Made by a program: the position numbers and the translations under genes. A stretch of 46,154 nt of DNA, from the NCBI GenBank assembly GCA_017460915.1, contig JAFUAA010000019.1:1-46154 (forward strand). The letters are read 5' to 3'. The stretch comes from Bacteroidales bacterium. GTDB lineage: Bacteria > Bacteroidota > Bacteroidia > Bacteroidales > F082. This document shows positions 24,096 to 33,119 of this stretch, piece after piece (within the stretch, counting starts at the first letter, position 1; each line of letters opens with the position of its first letter). The notes under the pieces are model-generated. The model saw only the letters and a program-made list of their open reading frames with translations, was not told the DNA's origin and made no database searches.

Positions 24096-26216
24096 ATGGC
24101 AGCAATTGAAAAAATCAGAAGACGCTCAGGATTGCTCATCGCAATCATCGGTATCGCATTGTTGGCGTTTGTCTTACAAGACCTTTTCCAGAGTCAAGGA
24201 AGAAACACTGGCCCGACCTTGGCCGTTGTTGATGGCGACAAGATTTCGGTGAGAGACTATGAGCAACTCAAGGAAAAGAACCTCGAGTCGAGAAAAATGC
24301 AAACCAACAACAACAACCTCTCTTCGGCTGAGACCTACAGCATCTACAACAACACTTTGGAAGAGATGATCAAGGAAAACCTCATGACCAAGGAATATGA
24401 GGCTGCTGGCATTGGTGTCACCACTGAGGAATTGGTCGACCAACTGACGGGCGACAACCCGCACGCTTGGGTTGTGCAGAGCTTCAGCGATGCTAACGGC
24501 GTGTTCGACAAGAATCGCGTGATAGAATATCTCCAAAACCTTGACCAGCTTCCGGCCGATTACTACAATCGTTGGCTTGACTTTGAGAAATCAGTGAAAC
24601 AAGACCGCCTGGAAAACAAGTTCAACAACTTGGTGAAGGCTTCCTTCTTCCTGCCTCAAGCTTTGGCCCAGAAGTATTACGAGAACAAGAACCTGAAGGT
24701 TTCGGCCGATGTTATCGCCTTGCGTTATGCCACCATCCCGGATTCGACCATTGTGGTGACGGATGCCGACAACAAGGCTTTCTACGAGGAGAACAAGTAT
24801 CGTTATGAGACCGACGAAAGACGCGACATCGACTATGTTGTCTTCGACATCAAGCCTTCGCTGGAAGACCGTCAGGATGCCTTGAAGGCCGTGCAGGATT
24901 TGAGAGCCGACTTCGTCGCCACCGAGAACCCCATCTCGTTTGTCAATGCGAACTCCGACCAGCGTTACGACAGCACTTGGATGGGCAGAAAAGACGTGCC
25001 TGAGCAAATTGAGAAGCCTATTTTCGACAATGGCAACGGCATGGGTTATGTGTTTGGCCCCTACGAAAACGATGACGCCTTCAACTTGGTACGTATCGTC
25101 GACATGCAAAGCCGTCCCGACTCATTGAAAGCCAGCCATATCCTCATTGGCTATAAGGAAGCTTATGGCAGCCAGGACACCATCAGCAAGGAACAAGCCG
25201 AAGCCAAGGCCAACGAACTTCTGGCCCAGCTGAAAGCTGCCAAGAACAATGACGAACTCTTCGCCGAGCTGGCCGCTGAATACAACACTGACGCTACCAA
25301 GGACAAGGGTGGCGACCTCGATTGGTTCACCGATGGCACCATGGTGGCTCCCTTCAACGAGTTTGTGGTCAACAACCCCGTGAGTTCGTTGGGTGTGGTG
25401 GAGACAGTGTTTGGCTATCACGTCGTGAAGGTGACCGGCAAGACCGAGGCTCAGCCTAAGGTTCGTTTGGCTTTCCTGACCCACGAAATCTCGGCCAGCA
25501 CGAAAACCTACCAGAGCATTTATGCCCAGGCCAACAAGTTCGTGACCGAAAACAGGACCTTGGACCAATTCAACCAATCCATCGAAGAGCAAGGGCTCAC
25601 CAAGCGCACCATGCCGAGAATGAACAAGTCGACCTACCAAATCGCTGGTTTGGACAACCCGCGTGAGATTGTTCGTTGGGCTTTCGACAACAATACCAAG
25701 AAAGGCGATGTTTCTGAGAAGATTTTCGAACTCGACAACATGTTGGTTGTGGCCGCTCTGACGGGTGTCGTCCATGAGGGTTATGCTCCTTTGGACGTCG
25801 TCGTCGATCAGGCCAAATATCAAATCCTGAACAAGAAGAAGGGCGAAGTGGCCGTTGAGAAGATGAAAGCTTGCGGCAACGACGTCAACAGAATGGTGAG
25901 CGAATTGGGTGCTGAATCGACCACCGTTTCCGACATCACGATTGATTCGCGTGTGTTGGGTAACTTTGGCGTTGAGGCCGACATCGTGGGTACGTTGCTG
26001 GGCATGAAGGAAGGCAAAGAAGTGGGCCCCATCGCAGGCAACAGCAGCGCTTTCATCCTCAAGAACGTGAGGTTCGCTCAGCCTGCTGCCACCACAGACT
26101 ATACCGATGTCATTCGCGAAAAGTCGAGCCAGTTCACCAATAAGGTGACCAATGGTGTCTACAACGCTCTGAGAAATCAGGCCAAGATCAAGGACAACAG
26201 AACCGAGATCTTCTAA
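24096..26216 (+). CDS. PpiD/SurA-like peptidylprolyl isomerase
   Basis: A 706-residue membrane-anchored periplasmic chaperone. Residues 13-32 form the transmembrane anchor (LLIAIIGIALLAFVLQDLF), followed by a SurA-N-type helical chaperone domain (about 40-270). A parvulin rotamase domain (about 345-450) carries KASHILIGYK, KGGDLDWFTDG and NPVSSLGVVETVFGYHVVKV. The C-terminal part looks like a second, degenerate rotamase/chaperone module. It assists folding of outer-membrane proteins, in keeping with the upstream barrel and LptC genes. Confidence 0.92.
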   Translation: MAAIEKIRRRSGLLIAIIGIALLAFVLQDLFQSQGRNTGPTLAVVDGDKISVRDYEQLKEKNLESRKMQTNNNNLSSAETYSIYNNTLEEMIKENLMTKEYEAAGIGVTTEELVDQLTGDNPHAWVVQSFSDANGVFDKNRVIEYLQNLDQLPADYYNRWLDFEKSVKQDRLENKFNNLVKASFFLPQALAQKYYENKNLKVSADVIALRYATIPDSTIVVTDADNKAFYEENKYRYETDERRDIDYVVFDIKPSLEDRQDALKAVQDLRADFVATENPISFVNANSDQRYDSTWMGRKDVPEQIEKPIFDNGNGMGYVFGPYENDDAFNLVRIVDMQSRPDSLKASHILIGYKEAYGSQDTISKEQAEAKANELLAQLKAAKNNDELFAELAAEYNTDATKDKGGDLDWFTDGTMVAPFNEFVVNNPVSSLGVVETVFGYHVVKVTGKTEAQPKVRLAFLTHEISASTKTYQSIYAQANKFVTENRTLDQFNQSIEEQGLTKRTMPRMNKSTYQIAGLDNPREIVRWAFDNNTKKGDVSEKIFELDNMLVVAALTGVVHEGYAPLDVVVDQAKYQILNKKKGEVAVEKMKACGNDVNRMVSELGAESTTVSDITIDSRVLGNFGVEADIVGTLLGMKEGKEVGPIAGNSSAFILKNVRFAQPAATTDYTDVIREKSSQFTNKVTNGVYNALRNQAKIKDNRTEIF

Positions 26217-26262
26217 AAGGAAGTTTTAGTTTCGACAATAGATAATTGTTTTAAATGTTTGC

Positions 26263-26296
26263 AGGTGCGTCGGATGAGTCACGGCGCACCTTTTTT
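26263..26296 (+). terminator. Terminator after the isomerase gene
   Basis: Stem GGTGCGTCG with CGGCGCACC (one internal mismatch) and a run of T after it. Confidence 0.75.
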
Positions 26297-26377
26297 CGCC
26301 TTTTAATACTAATATGCCCCGGCGAGCGTTATATCATTAATTGAAGATGATTAATCACATTATAAAAGAACAAACCA

Positions 26378-28042
26378 ATGAGAAAACTGAAATGCTTTAT
26401 GTTCGTTGCAGCCTTGGCTTTGGCCTTGATTGGCTGCCGCAAGCCTGTTGAGGTTTCTTTCGCTTTCAACGAAAAAGAGGTGGCCTCGGAAGGGCAAACT
26501 TTTGACTTGGGTCTTGAGTCGAATGGCGACTGGACCATCACTACGTCGGCGGAATGGGTCAGCGCGACGCCAAATTCGGGTTCGGGCAATGCTACGCTGA
26601 GCGTGACGGCATCGCCTAACACCACCTCGGATAGTCGCACCGCCAAAGTTACTGCCACAACCAAAGACAACACCGCCGAATTGACCCTGACTCAAAACGG
26701 AGGCGAGTACATCATGATTAATCCTACCTCGATTCAAAGCAGCGAGGAAGGTGGAGACTACACCGTTGACGTAACCTCCAACTTTCAGTGGACGATTACA
26801 GATGTGCCTTCGTGGTTGTCGTTATCGGCCACAAGTGGAACAGGCAGCGAAACTGTCGTGGTGACGGTTTTGCCCATTGGCAGTGAGTATTCTGCTCATC
26901 GTACTGCTGAGTTGGTGTTTGGCAATGAACAGGTCCAAGCAGAGGCGGTTTTGACGGTCACTCAAGGCCCCGCACCTCAAACCCTCATCTTTGTCACTCC
27001 CAGCCAGCTTCAGATGGCTTGTGAGGGCGAAACCAAGACCGTAAACGTCGTTTGTGAGGGCGAGTGGACGGCTGAAGTTAGCGAAGATTGGGTGACGCTT
27101 GACTTGACCCAAGGCTCGGGCGACAAGACGGTTTCTATCTCGGTGAGTGAGAATCCTGTTTATGTGTCGCGACGCACAATGGCTTCCTTTAGGTCGTCGA
27201 CGGGCGCTGTGGCTATCGTCAGTATCATCCAGGAAGCTTCGCCTGACCCGCATTTCTTGGATGTTACACCCACGAGTATCAGTTTCGGTAATGAAGGTGG
27301 CAATCGAGAAATCACTATCGGTTGCGACACCGATTGGAAGGCTGATGCCTCAGCTGATTGGCTGTCGTTGTCGGAAACCCTTGGCTCAGGAAACGCCACA
27401 GTCGTTCTCACGGCCGAACCCAACCTCTTGAATGAGGTGAGGTCGACGTCCGTTGTCGTTGCCTCCGACAATATCGAAAGGGAAATCACGGTGACTCAAG
27501 CTGCTGGAATGGAGCAACTGTATGTAACGCTCTCGCCTGATACCCTTTATGTGGCTTCCACGGGTGGATCTAGCAGCCTATCTCTGGCTTCCAATACCAC
27601 TTGGATGCTTGAGGGGTCGAATATCGTTGCCTATCTGTCGCCCATGTCAGGCAACGGCGATGCCAACATTTCGACAATTATTGATGTCAATTCCGGCGAA
27701 GAACCTCGAATGGGTTATATTAGGGCCTCGCACAATGGCGAAGTCTTTGGCGAGGTGGTCATTGTCCAGGAAGGCAAACCCGACTTGCTGGAAACTGACA
27801 TTACCGAAATGGAAGTCAGGGCAGAAGGAGGAGAGTTCACTTTCCATGTGACGTCAAATCAAAACTGGACGGTGTCTACCGATGTAGAGTGGATCAGATG
27901 CACTCCTGATAGTGGCTTCGGCAATAGCGATGTCACAGTTACAGTCGATGAGATGATGACCCTGCATCCGCGAACGGGAACCATTAGGGTGAAAGCCGCG
28001 TCGGGTAAGATTGTTACCGTCACGGTGAGCCAACAGCATTGA
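26378..28042 (+). CDS. BACON-domain lipoprotein with six tandem repeats
   Basis: A 554-residue lipoprotein: signal peptide with lipobox ALIGC (Cys 20), then six BACON domains of about 85-90 residues. Each shows the W-T/K-A-x-x-D/S-W-S core with SGxG (EWVSATPNSGSGNATLSV; SWLSLSATSGTG; DWVTLDLTQGSG; DWLSLSETLGSG; and two further copies). BACON domains in Bacteroidetes bind carbohydrate or mucin or act as spacers; no enzyme domain is attached. It stands alone between two terminators. Ligand unknown. Confidence 0.92.
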   Translation: MRKLKCFMFVAALALALIGCRKPVEVSFAFNEKEVASEGQTFDLGLESNGDWTITTSAEWVSATPNSGSGNATLSVTASPNTTSDSRTAKVTATTKDNTAELTLTQNGGEYIMINPTSIQSSEEGGDYTVDVTSNFQWTITDVPSWLSLSATSGTGSETVVVTVLPIGSEYSAHRTAELVFGNEQVQAEAVLTVTQGPAPQTLIFVTPSQLQMACEGETKTVNVVCEGEWTAEVSEDWVTLDLTQGSGDKTVSISVSENPVYVSRRTMASFRSSTGAVAIVSIIQEASPDPHFLDVTPTSISFGNEGGNREITIGCDTDWKADASADWLSLSETLGSGNATVVLTAEPNLLNEVRSTSVVVASDNIEREITVTQAAGMEQLYVTLSPDTLYVASTGGSSSLSLASNTTWMLEGSNIVAYLSPMSGNGDANISTIIDVNSGEEPRMGYIRASHNGEVFGEVVIVQEGKPDLLETDITEMEVRAEGGEFTFHVTSNQNWTVSTDVEWIRCTPDSGFGNSDVTVTVDEMMTLHPRTGTIRVKAASGKIVTVTVSQQH

Positions 28043-28056
28043 TGGGAGATAATGCC

Positions 28057-28094
28057 AAAAAAGGAAGGAGGGCTTTGGCTCTCCTTCCTTTTTT
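28057..28094. terminator. Bidirectional terminator between the BACON and C69 genes
   Basis: AAGGAAGGAG and CTCCTTCCTT pair around a ten-base loop, with A and T runs on the two sides, so it can serve both convergent genes. Confidence 0.85.
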
Positions 28095-28111
28095 GTGCTT
28101 GAGGGGGTTGA

Positions 28112-29713
28112 TTAGAATCCGAAGCTGAACCAATACCAGAACTTGTTTTCCATCTCCTTCCAGGCTTGGCGCGTGGAGGCGGAGAAGTCGGAGGTGTACT
28201 GGTTGAGGAGTTCGGTGGCTTCTTTCGTCTTGCCGTCGGCAATCAAGGCTTTGGCCCTGTTTTCGAGGGCAGGAATCTCGTCGAAAGCCTTTTGCTCGAA
28301 ACGGTTGGCAGTGCCAAGTAGCGTTTGCTTGGTGCGGCCCCATTGCACGGTGGCCAGCTTGTTGGCTTTGCGATAGTGCCAAATCCAGGCCTCGTCGCGG
28401 TAGCGGAGTTGCCCGCATTTGTCGAAGCCCTCGGGCAGGGTGGTGGATCCGGAGAAAATCGGGATGCGCGGGCTTTGGCCAGGGTTGTCGCAAGCCATCC
28501 AGCAGATGGCGCCGATTTCGTCGGGCATCCAGCTGCGGCATTGGATGATGTGGTGGTAGCTGCTCCAAGCCACGGCCACGGTGCGTTGGAAGTTGATGGT
28601 GCCAGGCGCTAGGTAATTGAGCGTGTTCATCATGGCGCTACCTACCCAAGGATTGGCTACGGGGCTGACGATGGTGTCGTTCACCACACCCTCGTCGGTG
28701 CGCTTCTTGCTGACCATCTTCACGTTGCGCGTCATGTCCATGTCGGTGCCTTCGTAGGTGCTGCGGAAGAGTTCCATCACCTTGCGCACATCGACGTTTT
28801 CGTCGGGTTTCACCGAGAAAGGCAGCTCGGGCATGTCGCGATTGAGGTTCAACGATGGCGCCAGCTGGCTGAGGATGAAAAACTCGCGGTCGCTATAGTT
28901 TTTGCCACCGCCATATTCGGCACGGAAGGCTTTCCAGAAGAAGAAGTCGCCCTTGCCGTCCCAGAGGCCGTATTTCTTCGCTACGGCTTCGCAGTTGTCG
29001 GAGCAGTAGAAGTCCTTGCTCTTGCGCTCCAGTTTGCCGATGCGGGCGATGTTGGCCGAAACGCCCACTTCGTCGTCGGGGATGCGCTTGGCTGCCCACA
29101 CGCCGCCGATTTTGTCGGGACCCTCGCCGAGGATTTCCATCTGCCACACTTCGTTCTTGTCGGCGATGGTGATGCACTCGCCGCCATCGCCATAGCCGTA
29201 TTCCTTGACGAGTTTTCCGATGAGTTGGATGGCGTCGCGGGCGTTGTCGCAACGCATCAGTGCCACGCGCTCCAGCTCTTCAATCATGAACATACCCTTC
29301 TTGTTGACCAGCGTGTCGGGACCCGAGAAGGTCGTTTCGCCGATGGCCAGTTGCTTCTCGTTGAGGCACGGATAGGCCGTGTTGAGATAGGCGTAGGTGT
29401 GGGCCACCTGTGGGATTTCGCCAGCGAGTTCCACGTTGCGGTTGTCGAAGGGATCTTCGGTGTGCATGGTGCCTTTGTAGACCTTGTGCATTTCGTCTTT
29501 TTCGTGGTCGGCGGCGGATTCCCAGCGCATCCAGGTGCGGTAGCGGCCGTCGCAGGTGTGTGAGGTGATGACGGAGCCGTCGGTAGAGGCTTTCTTGCCC
29601 ACCATGATGCTCGTGCAGTTGGCGCCGACGAGGCGTTCGTTTTCGTCTTGAGCTGCCACATTCAAGCCTAAAAGCAGTAGGCTTGCCAAAAATAATGATT
29701 TGATTTTAAGCAT
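28112..29713 (-). CDS. C69 family dipeptidase
   Basis: With the start at 29713 the protein has 533 residues, opening with a signal peptide (LLLLGLNVAAQ). The N-terminal nucleophile Cys lies in LVGANCTSIMVGKKAS, with the following TDGSVITSHTCDGR. Other family motifs include GECITIADKNEVWQMEILG and GVSANIARIG, as usual for the Ntn-hydrolase C69 (PepD) family of secreted dipeptidases. A longer frame to 29827 has no signal peptide at its start and is not favoured. Periplasmic or outer-membrane location inferred. Confidence 0.92.
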   Translation of the reverse strand: MLKIKSLFLASLLLLGLNVAAQDENERLVGANCTSIMVGKKASTDGSVITSHTCDGRYRTWMRWESAADHEKDEMHKVYKGTMHTEDPFDNRNVELAGEIPQVAHTYAYLNTAYPCLNEKQLAIGETTFSGPDTLVNKKGMFMIEELERVALMRCDNARDAIQLIGKLVKEYGYGDGGECITIADKNEVWQMEILGEGPDKIGGVWAAKRIPDDEVGVSANIARIGKLERKSKDFYCSDNCEAVAKKYGLWDGKGDFFFWKAFRAEYGGGKNYSDREFFILSQLAPSLNLNRDMPELPFSVKPDENVDVRKVMELFRSTYEGTDMDMTRNVKMVSKKRTDEGVVNDTIVSPVANPWVGSAMMNTLNYLAPGTINFQRTVAVAWSSYHHIIQCRSWMPDEIGAICWMACDNPGQSPRIPIFSGSTTLPEGFDKCGQLRYRDEAWIWHYRKANKLATVQWGRTKQTLLGTANRFEQKAFDEIPALENRAKALIADGKTKEATELLNQYTSDFSASTRQAWKEMENKFWYWFSFGF

Positions 29714-29815
29714 GATAATAGTTTTTTTATGATTGTTTTCTGTGTTTGAAAGTCCAAAAATACGGAAAAAAGAATTGCCTTTGAAGAATTGTTTGTGGTT
29801 TTTGAAGGTTTTGGC

Positions 29816-29844
29816 TTGGTGTTTCAAAAAAAGAATTATTTTTG
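29816..29844 (+). promoter_or_regulatory. Complete promoter for the unknown membrane protein
   Basis: TTG (29816-29818), 18 nt, TATTTTTG (29837-29844), 26 nt before the ATG at 29871. It supports that start over an upstream ATG at 29733. Confidence 0.65.
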
Positions 29845-29870
29845 CTCTTCATAACAGACGAAACGACAGA

Positions 29871-30854
29871 ATGAAGAAACTCCTTTTTCTCATAATAACG
29901 GGTTTTGCCTTTGGAACATCGGCTTTCGCCCAGAATTATGTCATTGATGTTTTGTATGGTGCCGACAGTGTCGCTTGCTCGCCAGTGATTCCCAAAGGGA
30001 AGAAATTCAAGAATAGGGAAGAAGAGATGACCGCGAAGCGGAAAAAGTATCTCCACGACGGCGAAACCGTAAAAGTGACTGCGGCTCCCACCGACTCGCT
30101 GCGGCTGCGCGACTTCATGACATACAAAGACGTGGAAATTACCATTGACGGCAAGAAATACACCACTGCCGCCAGAAACATCATTCTTGCCGACACCACG
30201 GGAACCGTTGCCGATGCCGTGAATGGAATGCTGAAAAACAAGCCATACCTGTTTGAACTCGACATGCACGGAAAGCACCGTTACCTTTTCAATTATCGAA
30301 TCATTGTCGCAATGCTTGCAATAGGTCTCTTCGGCGCATTCCTCACAATAAAGACGAGCCGCATAGGATTCTTTTTCCTCATCGTCCCTTTGCTGTATTT
30401 CACATGGCTCACGCTGCATTGTGGGTGGGACGCTTATTGGTTCATCAACCCGAAGGCGTACACTTCAAAGTTCAAGATCTACCTTATCTTCATTTTGGCT
30501 GCCGCTTTCGCTGCGTTTGCGGTGAAAGCCGTTTGGGTTTTGTTTGACGACAGCGGGGGCACTGAACACCTTTTGGGACTGATAGCCGCACCTTTCCTGC
30601 TGCCAATCCTCTACATCACCGTATGGGGTGGCTTGTTGACTCAATGGGCTTTGTTGCTTGTGGCCTTTTTTGGATACGGCTACATTGTGAGTGTTCTTGA
30701 CGGATCACTCTTTGCCCCAAGTGTAAAAACGCTCTCTTGGGAAGAAGAAAGAAGAATAAACCGTGAGGAAAAGGCGTATCGTGATTCTATAAGACGACAG
30801 CAAAAGGAGAAAGATGACTTTGCGAGGTGGATGAAATTTGGCGGGCCGAAATGA
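29871..30854 (+). CDS. Membrane protein of unknown function with exported N-terminal domain
   Basis: A 327-residue protein: signal peptide (ending TSAFAQ), a lysine-rich exported domain of about 120 residues, then about five hydrophobic segments (about 140-290). A charged cytoplasmic tail rich in E, R and K (EEERRINREEKAYRDSIRRQ) ends the chain. YGADSVAC near the start is also found in the signal-proximal part of the TPR protein at 20649, a short coincidence or shared motif. I do not recognise the family. It stands alone, with its own promoter. Confidence 0.65.
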   Translation: MKKLLFLIITGFAFGTSAFAQNYVIDVLYGADSVACSPVIPKGKKFKNREEEMTAKRKKYLHDGETVKVTAAPTDSLRLRDFMTYKDVEITIDGKKYTTAARNIILADTTGTVADAVNGMLKNKPYLFELDMHGKHRYLFNYRIIVAMLAIGLFGAFLTIKTSRIGFFFLIVPLLYFTWLTLHCGWDAYWFINPKAYTSKFKIYLIFILAAAFAAFAVKAVWVLFDDSGGTEHLLGLIAAPFLLPILYITVWGGLLTQWALLLVAFFGYGYIVSVLDGSLFAPSVKTLSWEEERRINREEKAYRDSIRRQQKEKDDFARWMKFGGPK

Positions 30855-30860
30855 TAATAG

Positions 30861-32120
30861 TTACAGGTTAATTGCCGATAGCTGAAAGCTGACGTTGGAC
30901 CAGAATAATTCTTCGGCGATACCGTCGGCAAAGAGCATTTGCTCGTCGGTGAGGTAGAGGAATTCTCGTGTTTGCGAGAGGCGGCCTTGGGCGATGAGCG
31001 GCTGGGCTTGCCTTTCGCAATAGGCGGAAAATCGTTCGCCCATTTTGCGTTTCATCCATTTCAAGTCGATGCCCCAGTGTGTGCGCAGACGCAGCATGAC
31101 GTATTCGTCGTATTGCTGCTCGGGAGTCAATCGTTCAATCTCTGAAACTGGATCTTGGACACGCTTTGCGTCATTGCGAGCGCAGCGAAGCAATCCAGAA
31201 AGCTCGTTGTTATTCTGGATTGCTTCGGTCGTGCCTCCCTCGCGATGACGTGAAACGGCAGTGAAAGCCTCACAATAATGTTCAACACTGGAAACATTCC
31301 ATTGCCGCGAAGCGCCATCGAACGAATGTGCCGAAGGTCCGAAGCCGATGTAAGGTGTACCGAACCAATAGCTGGCGTTGTGTTTGGAGTGCATTCCGCG
31401 TTGACAGAAGTTGGAGATTTCGTAATGCATGAAGCCGTTTTCAGCTGCACGTCGGCAGAGGATGTCATAGTCGCGGAGGGCGTCTTCCTCATTGACTGGA
31501 GGCACCTTTCCTTGCTCGATTTGCTTGGTCAGGATGGAATTGGGTTCCATGGTGAGGGCGTAGGCCGAGAGGTGGGGGAGACCATAGGCAAAAAAGATGT
31601 CTAGGTTTTGGTTCCATTGTTCGGCATTGGAAGTGGTCAGACCATAAATCAAGTCGATGCTGATGTTGCTGAATCCAGCTTGTCGGGCCCAATCGAGGCA
31701 TTGTCGGGCGTGGATGGCGTCGTGCTTGCGGCCCAAATATTTCAAGTCGTTGTCGAAAAAGCTCTGAATGCCGATGCTGAGGCGGTTGATGCCGATGTTG
31801 CGCAGGTTTTTAAGGTAGTCCAACGAAAGCGTGTCGGGATTGGCCTCAAGGGTGATTTCGGGATTTTCCGCGACAAGATAATGTATATTAATGAGGTGCA
31901 GCACATCCTGAATCTCGTTGGCACTGAGTAGGGAAGGTGTGCCTCCACCGAAATAAATCGTGCTGATGGTTTCACCGCGCAGATACTTTTTCCGAGCCAC
32001 GATTTCCGTTTTCAGCGCCTCCAAAAACCTGTCTTTCAGTTTCAAGGAAGGTAGCGAATAGAAACCGCAGTAGCCGCATTTCGACTTGCAGAAGGGGATA
32101 TGGATGTAGATGCCAGCCAA
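30861..32120 (-). CDS. hemW: Radical SAM heme chaperone HemW with in-frame palindromic insert
   Basis: A 419-residue HemW-type protein, related to coproporphyrinogen III oxidase (HemN) but acting in heme delivery. The radical-SAM motif CKSKCGYCGF is at residues 11-20, followed by TIYFGGGTPSLL, EITLEANPDTL and RLSIGIQSFFDNDLKYLGR. A C-terminal HemN domain follows (PEQQYDEYVMLRLRTHWGIDL). About 35 residues between FTAVSR and SEIERLTPE come from an inserted palindromic repeat (31169-31250) that keeps the frame. The iron-sulfur site is intact, so the protein may still work. Confidence 0.9.
   Translation of the reverse strand: MAGIYIHIPFCKSKCGYCGFYSLPSLKLKDRFLEALKTEIVARKKYLRGETISTIYFGGGTPSLLSANEIQDVLHLINIHYLVAENPEITLEANPDTLSLDYLKNLRNIGINRLSIGIQSFFDNDLKYLGRKHDAIHARQCLDWARQAGFSNISIDLIYGLTTSNAEQWNQNLDIFFAYGLPHLSAYALTMEPNSILTKQIEQGKVPPVNEEDALRDYDILCRRAAENGFMHYEISNFCQRGMHSKHNASYWFGTPYIGFGPSAHSFDGASRQWNVSSVEHYCEAFTAVSRHREGGTTEAIQNNNELSGLLRCARNDAKRVQDPVSEIERLTPEQQYDEYVMLRLRTHWGIDLKWMKRKMGERFSAYCERQAQPLIAQGRLSQTREFLYLTDEQMLFADGIAEELFWSNVSFQLSAINL
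31169..31250. repeat. Palindromic repeat inserted in frame in hemW
   Basis: The arm CGTCATTGCGAGCGCAGCG, continuing to AAGCAATCCAGAA (ends 31200), is mirrored by TTCTGGATTGCTTCGGTCG to CGCGATGACG (31213-31250). The two arms are imperfect reverse complements around a 12-nt centre. The GTCATTGCGAG core parallels the GTCATTGCGGG core in dus. The gene stays open through the whole element. Confidence 0.8.
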
Positions 32121-32140
32121 ATCAGTTGTTAGTTATAAAA

Positions 32141-32215
32141 AGTTGGGAGCTGAATGGCTACAAGCTTTCAACTCCCAACTGCTAACTGTTAACTGTTAAC
32201 TGTTAACTGCTAACT
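32141..32215. repeat. Inverted repeat and 7-bp tandem array upstream of hemW
   Basis: AGTTGGGAG (32141-32149) and CTCCCAACT (32172-32180) are inverted. Next come about five copies of a TAACTGT/TAACTGC unit (32183-32215). It lies between aquaporin and hemW, in the hemW leader, and recalls the array ahead of rbfA. Confidence 0.75.
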
Positions 32216-32219
32216 GAAA

Positions 32220-32945
32220 TTAGTCTTTCTTGCTTTTTTCGCAGCCGCCAAGGCACTTGTAGGCGAGGCCAGCGAGACCGGCGCCGACGAGCGGGGCGAC
32301 GATGAAGAGCCACAACTGACCCATGGCACTCCAGTTGCTGCAGTTGGAGAACAAGGCAACGCCGAGCGAACGGGCCGGGTTGACCGAAGTGTTGGTCAGC
32401 GGGATGCTGATGAGGTGGATGAGCACCAGGGTGAGACCGATGGCCAGACCACCGAACTTGCCATTGGCATGGCGGCTGTCGGTGACGCCGAGGATGACCA
32501 TCAAGAACACGAAGGTGAGCAGGCATTCGGTGAGGAAAGCGCCACCCATGGAGACCTTCAGATAGTCAGCATTGCCGGTAGCGGCAGCGAAGTCGGAACC
32601 AAAACCGTTGGCAGCGAAAACACCAGTTTCGCCCAGGCCAGCAGCCTTCCAGATGCAGAGCAGCAAAGCACCAGCGATGATACCGCCAATGATTTGGGCA
32701 GCCCAGTAGCAAAGCATTTCTTTCAGCGTCATGCGGCCATTAGCCCAAACGCCAAAGCTGACGGCGGGGTTCAAATGAGCACCTGAGATGTGACCGATGC
32801 CATAGGCCATAGCCACTACGGTGAGACCGAAGGCAATGGCAACGCCAAGGAAACCAACGTGTCCGAAGAGAGCGGTACCGCAACCTCCGAAAACCAGAAC
32901 GAACGTGCCGAACAATTCGGCAAAAAACTTGTTGCTTGTTTTCAT
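32220..32945 (-). CDS. aqpZ: Aquaporin Z-type water channel
   Basis: A 241-residue inner-membrane protein of the MIP family with six hydrophobic segments. The two NPA boxes are HLNPAVSFG (NPA at 59-61) and SVNPARSLG; flanking residues (NTSVNPARS) are typical of AqpZ rather than glycerol facilitators. Its own promoter lies about 90 nt upstream, divergent from the efflux operon. Confidence 0.93.
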   Translation of the reverse strand: MKTSNKFFAELFGTFVLVFGGCGTALFGHVGFLGVAIAFGLTVVAMAYGIGHISGAHLNPAVSFGVWANGRMTLKEMLCYWAAQIIGGIIAGALLLCIWKAAGLGETGVFAANGFGSDFAAATGNADYLKVSMGGAFLTECLLTFVFLMVILGVTDSRHANGKFGGLAIGLTLVLIHLISIPLTNTSVNPARSLGVALFSNCSNWSAMGQLWLFIVAPLVGAGLAGLAYKCLGGCEKSKKD

Positions 32946-33031
32946 AACTTTTTAAATTTTAGTTAGTTAGTAGATTAATTTGGTGGATTCAAAACATTGT
33001 GTCATGCTCAGATTGCTCTGATGTGACACTG

Positions 33032-33039
33032 CAAATGTA
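33032..33039 (-). promoter_or_regulatory. TACATTTG promoter box for aquaporin
   Basis: The reverse strand reads TACATTTG, 86 nt before the aquaporin start; the long leader (32946-33031) holds no other gene. Confidence 0.45.
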
Positions 33040-33069
33040 CGAAATAATTGAAAAAAGACAATTTTTTTG

Positions 33070-33097
33070 TTGGAAAAATAGAAAAAGTCTATCTTTG
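33070..33097 (+). promoter_or_regulatory. Complete promoter for the efflux/two-component operon
   Basis: TTG (33070-33072), 17 nt, TATCTTTG (33090-33097), 22 nt before the TolC-like start. Confidence 0.7.
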
Positions 33098-33119
33098 CTG
33101 CCTAAAACTTTGAAGGACT

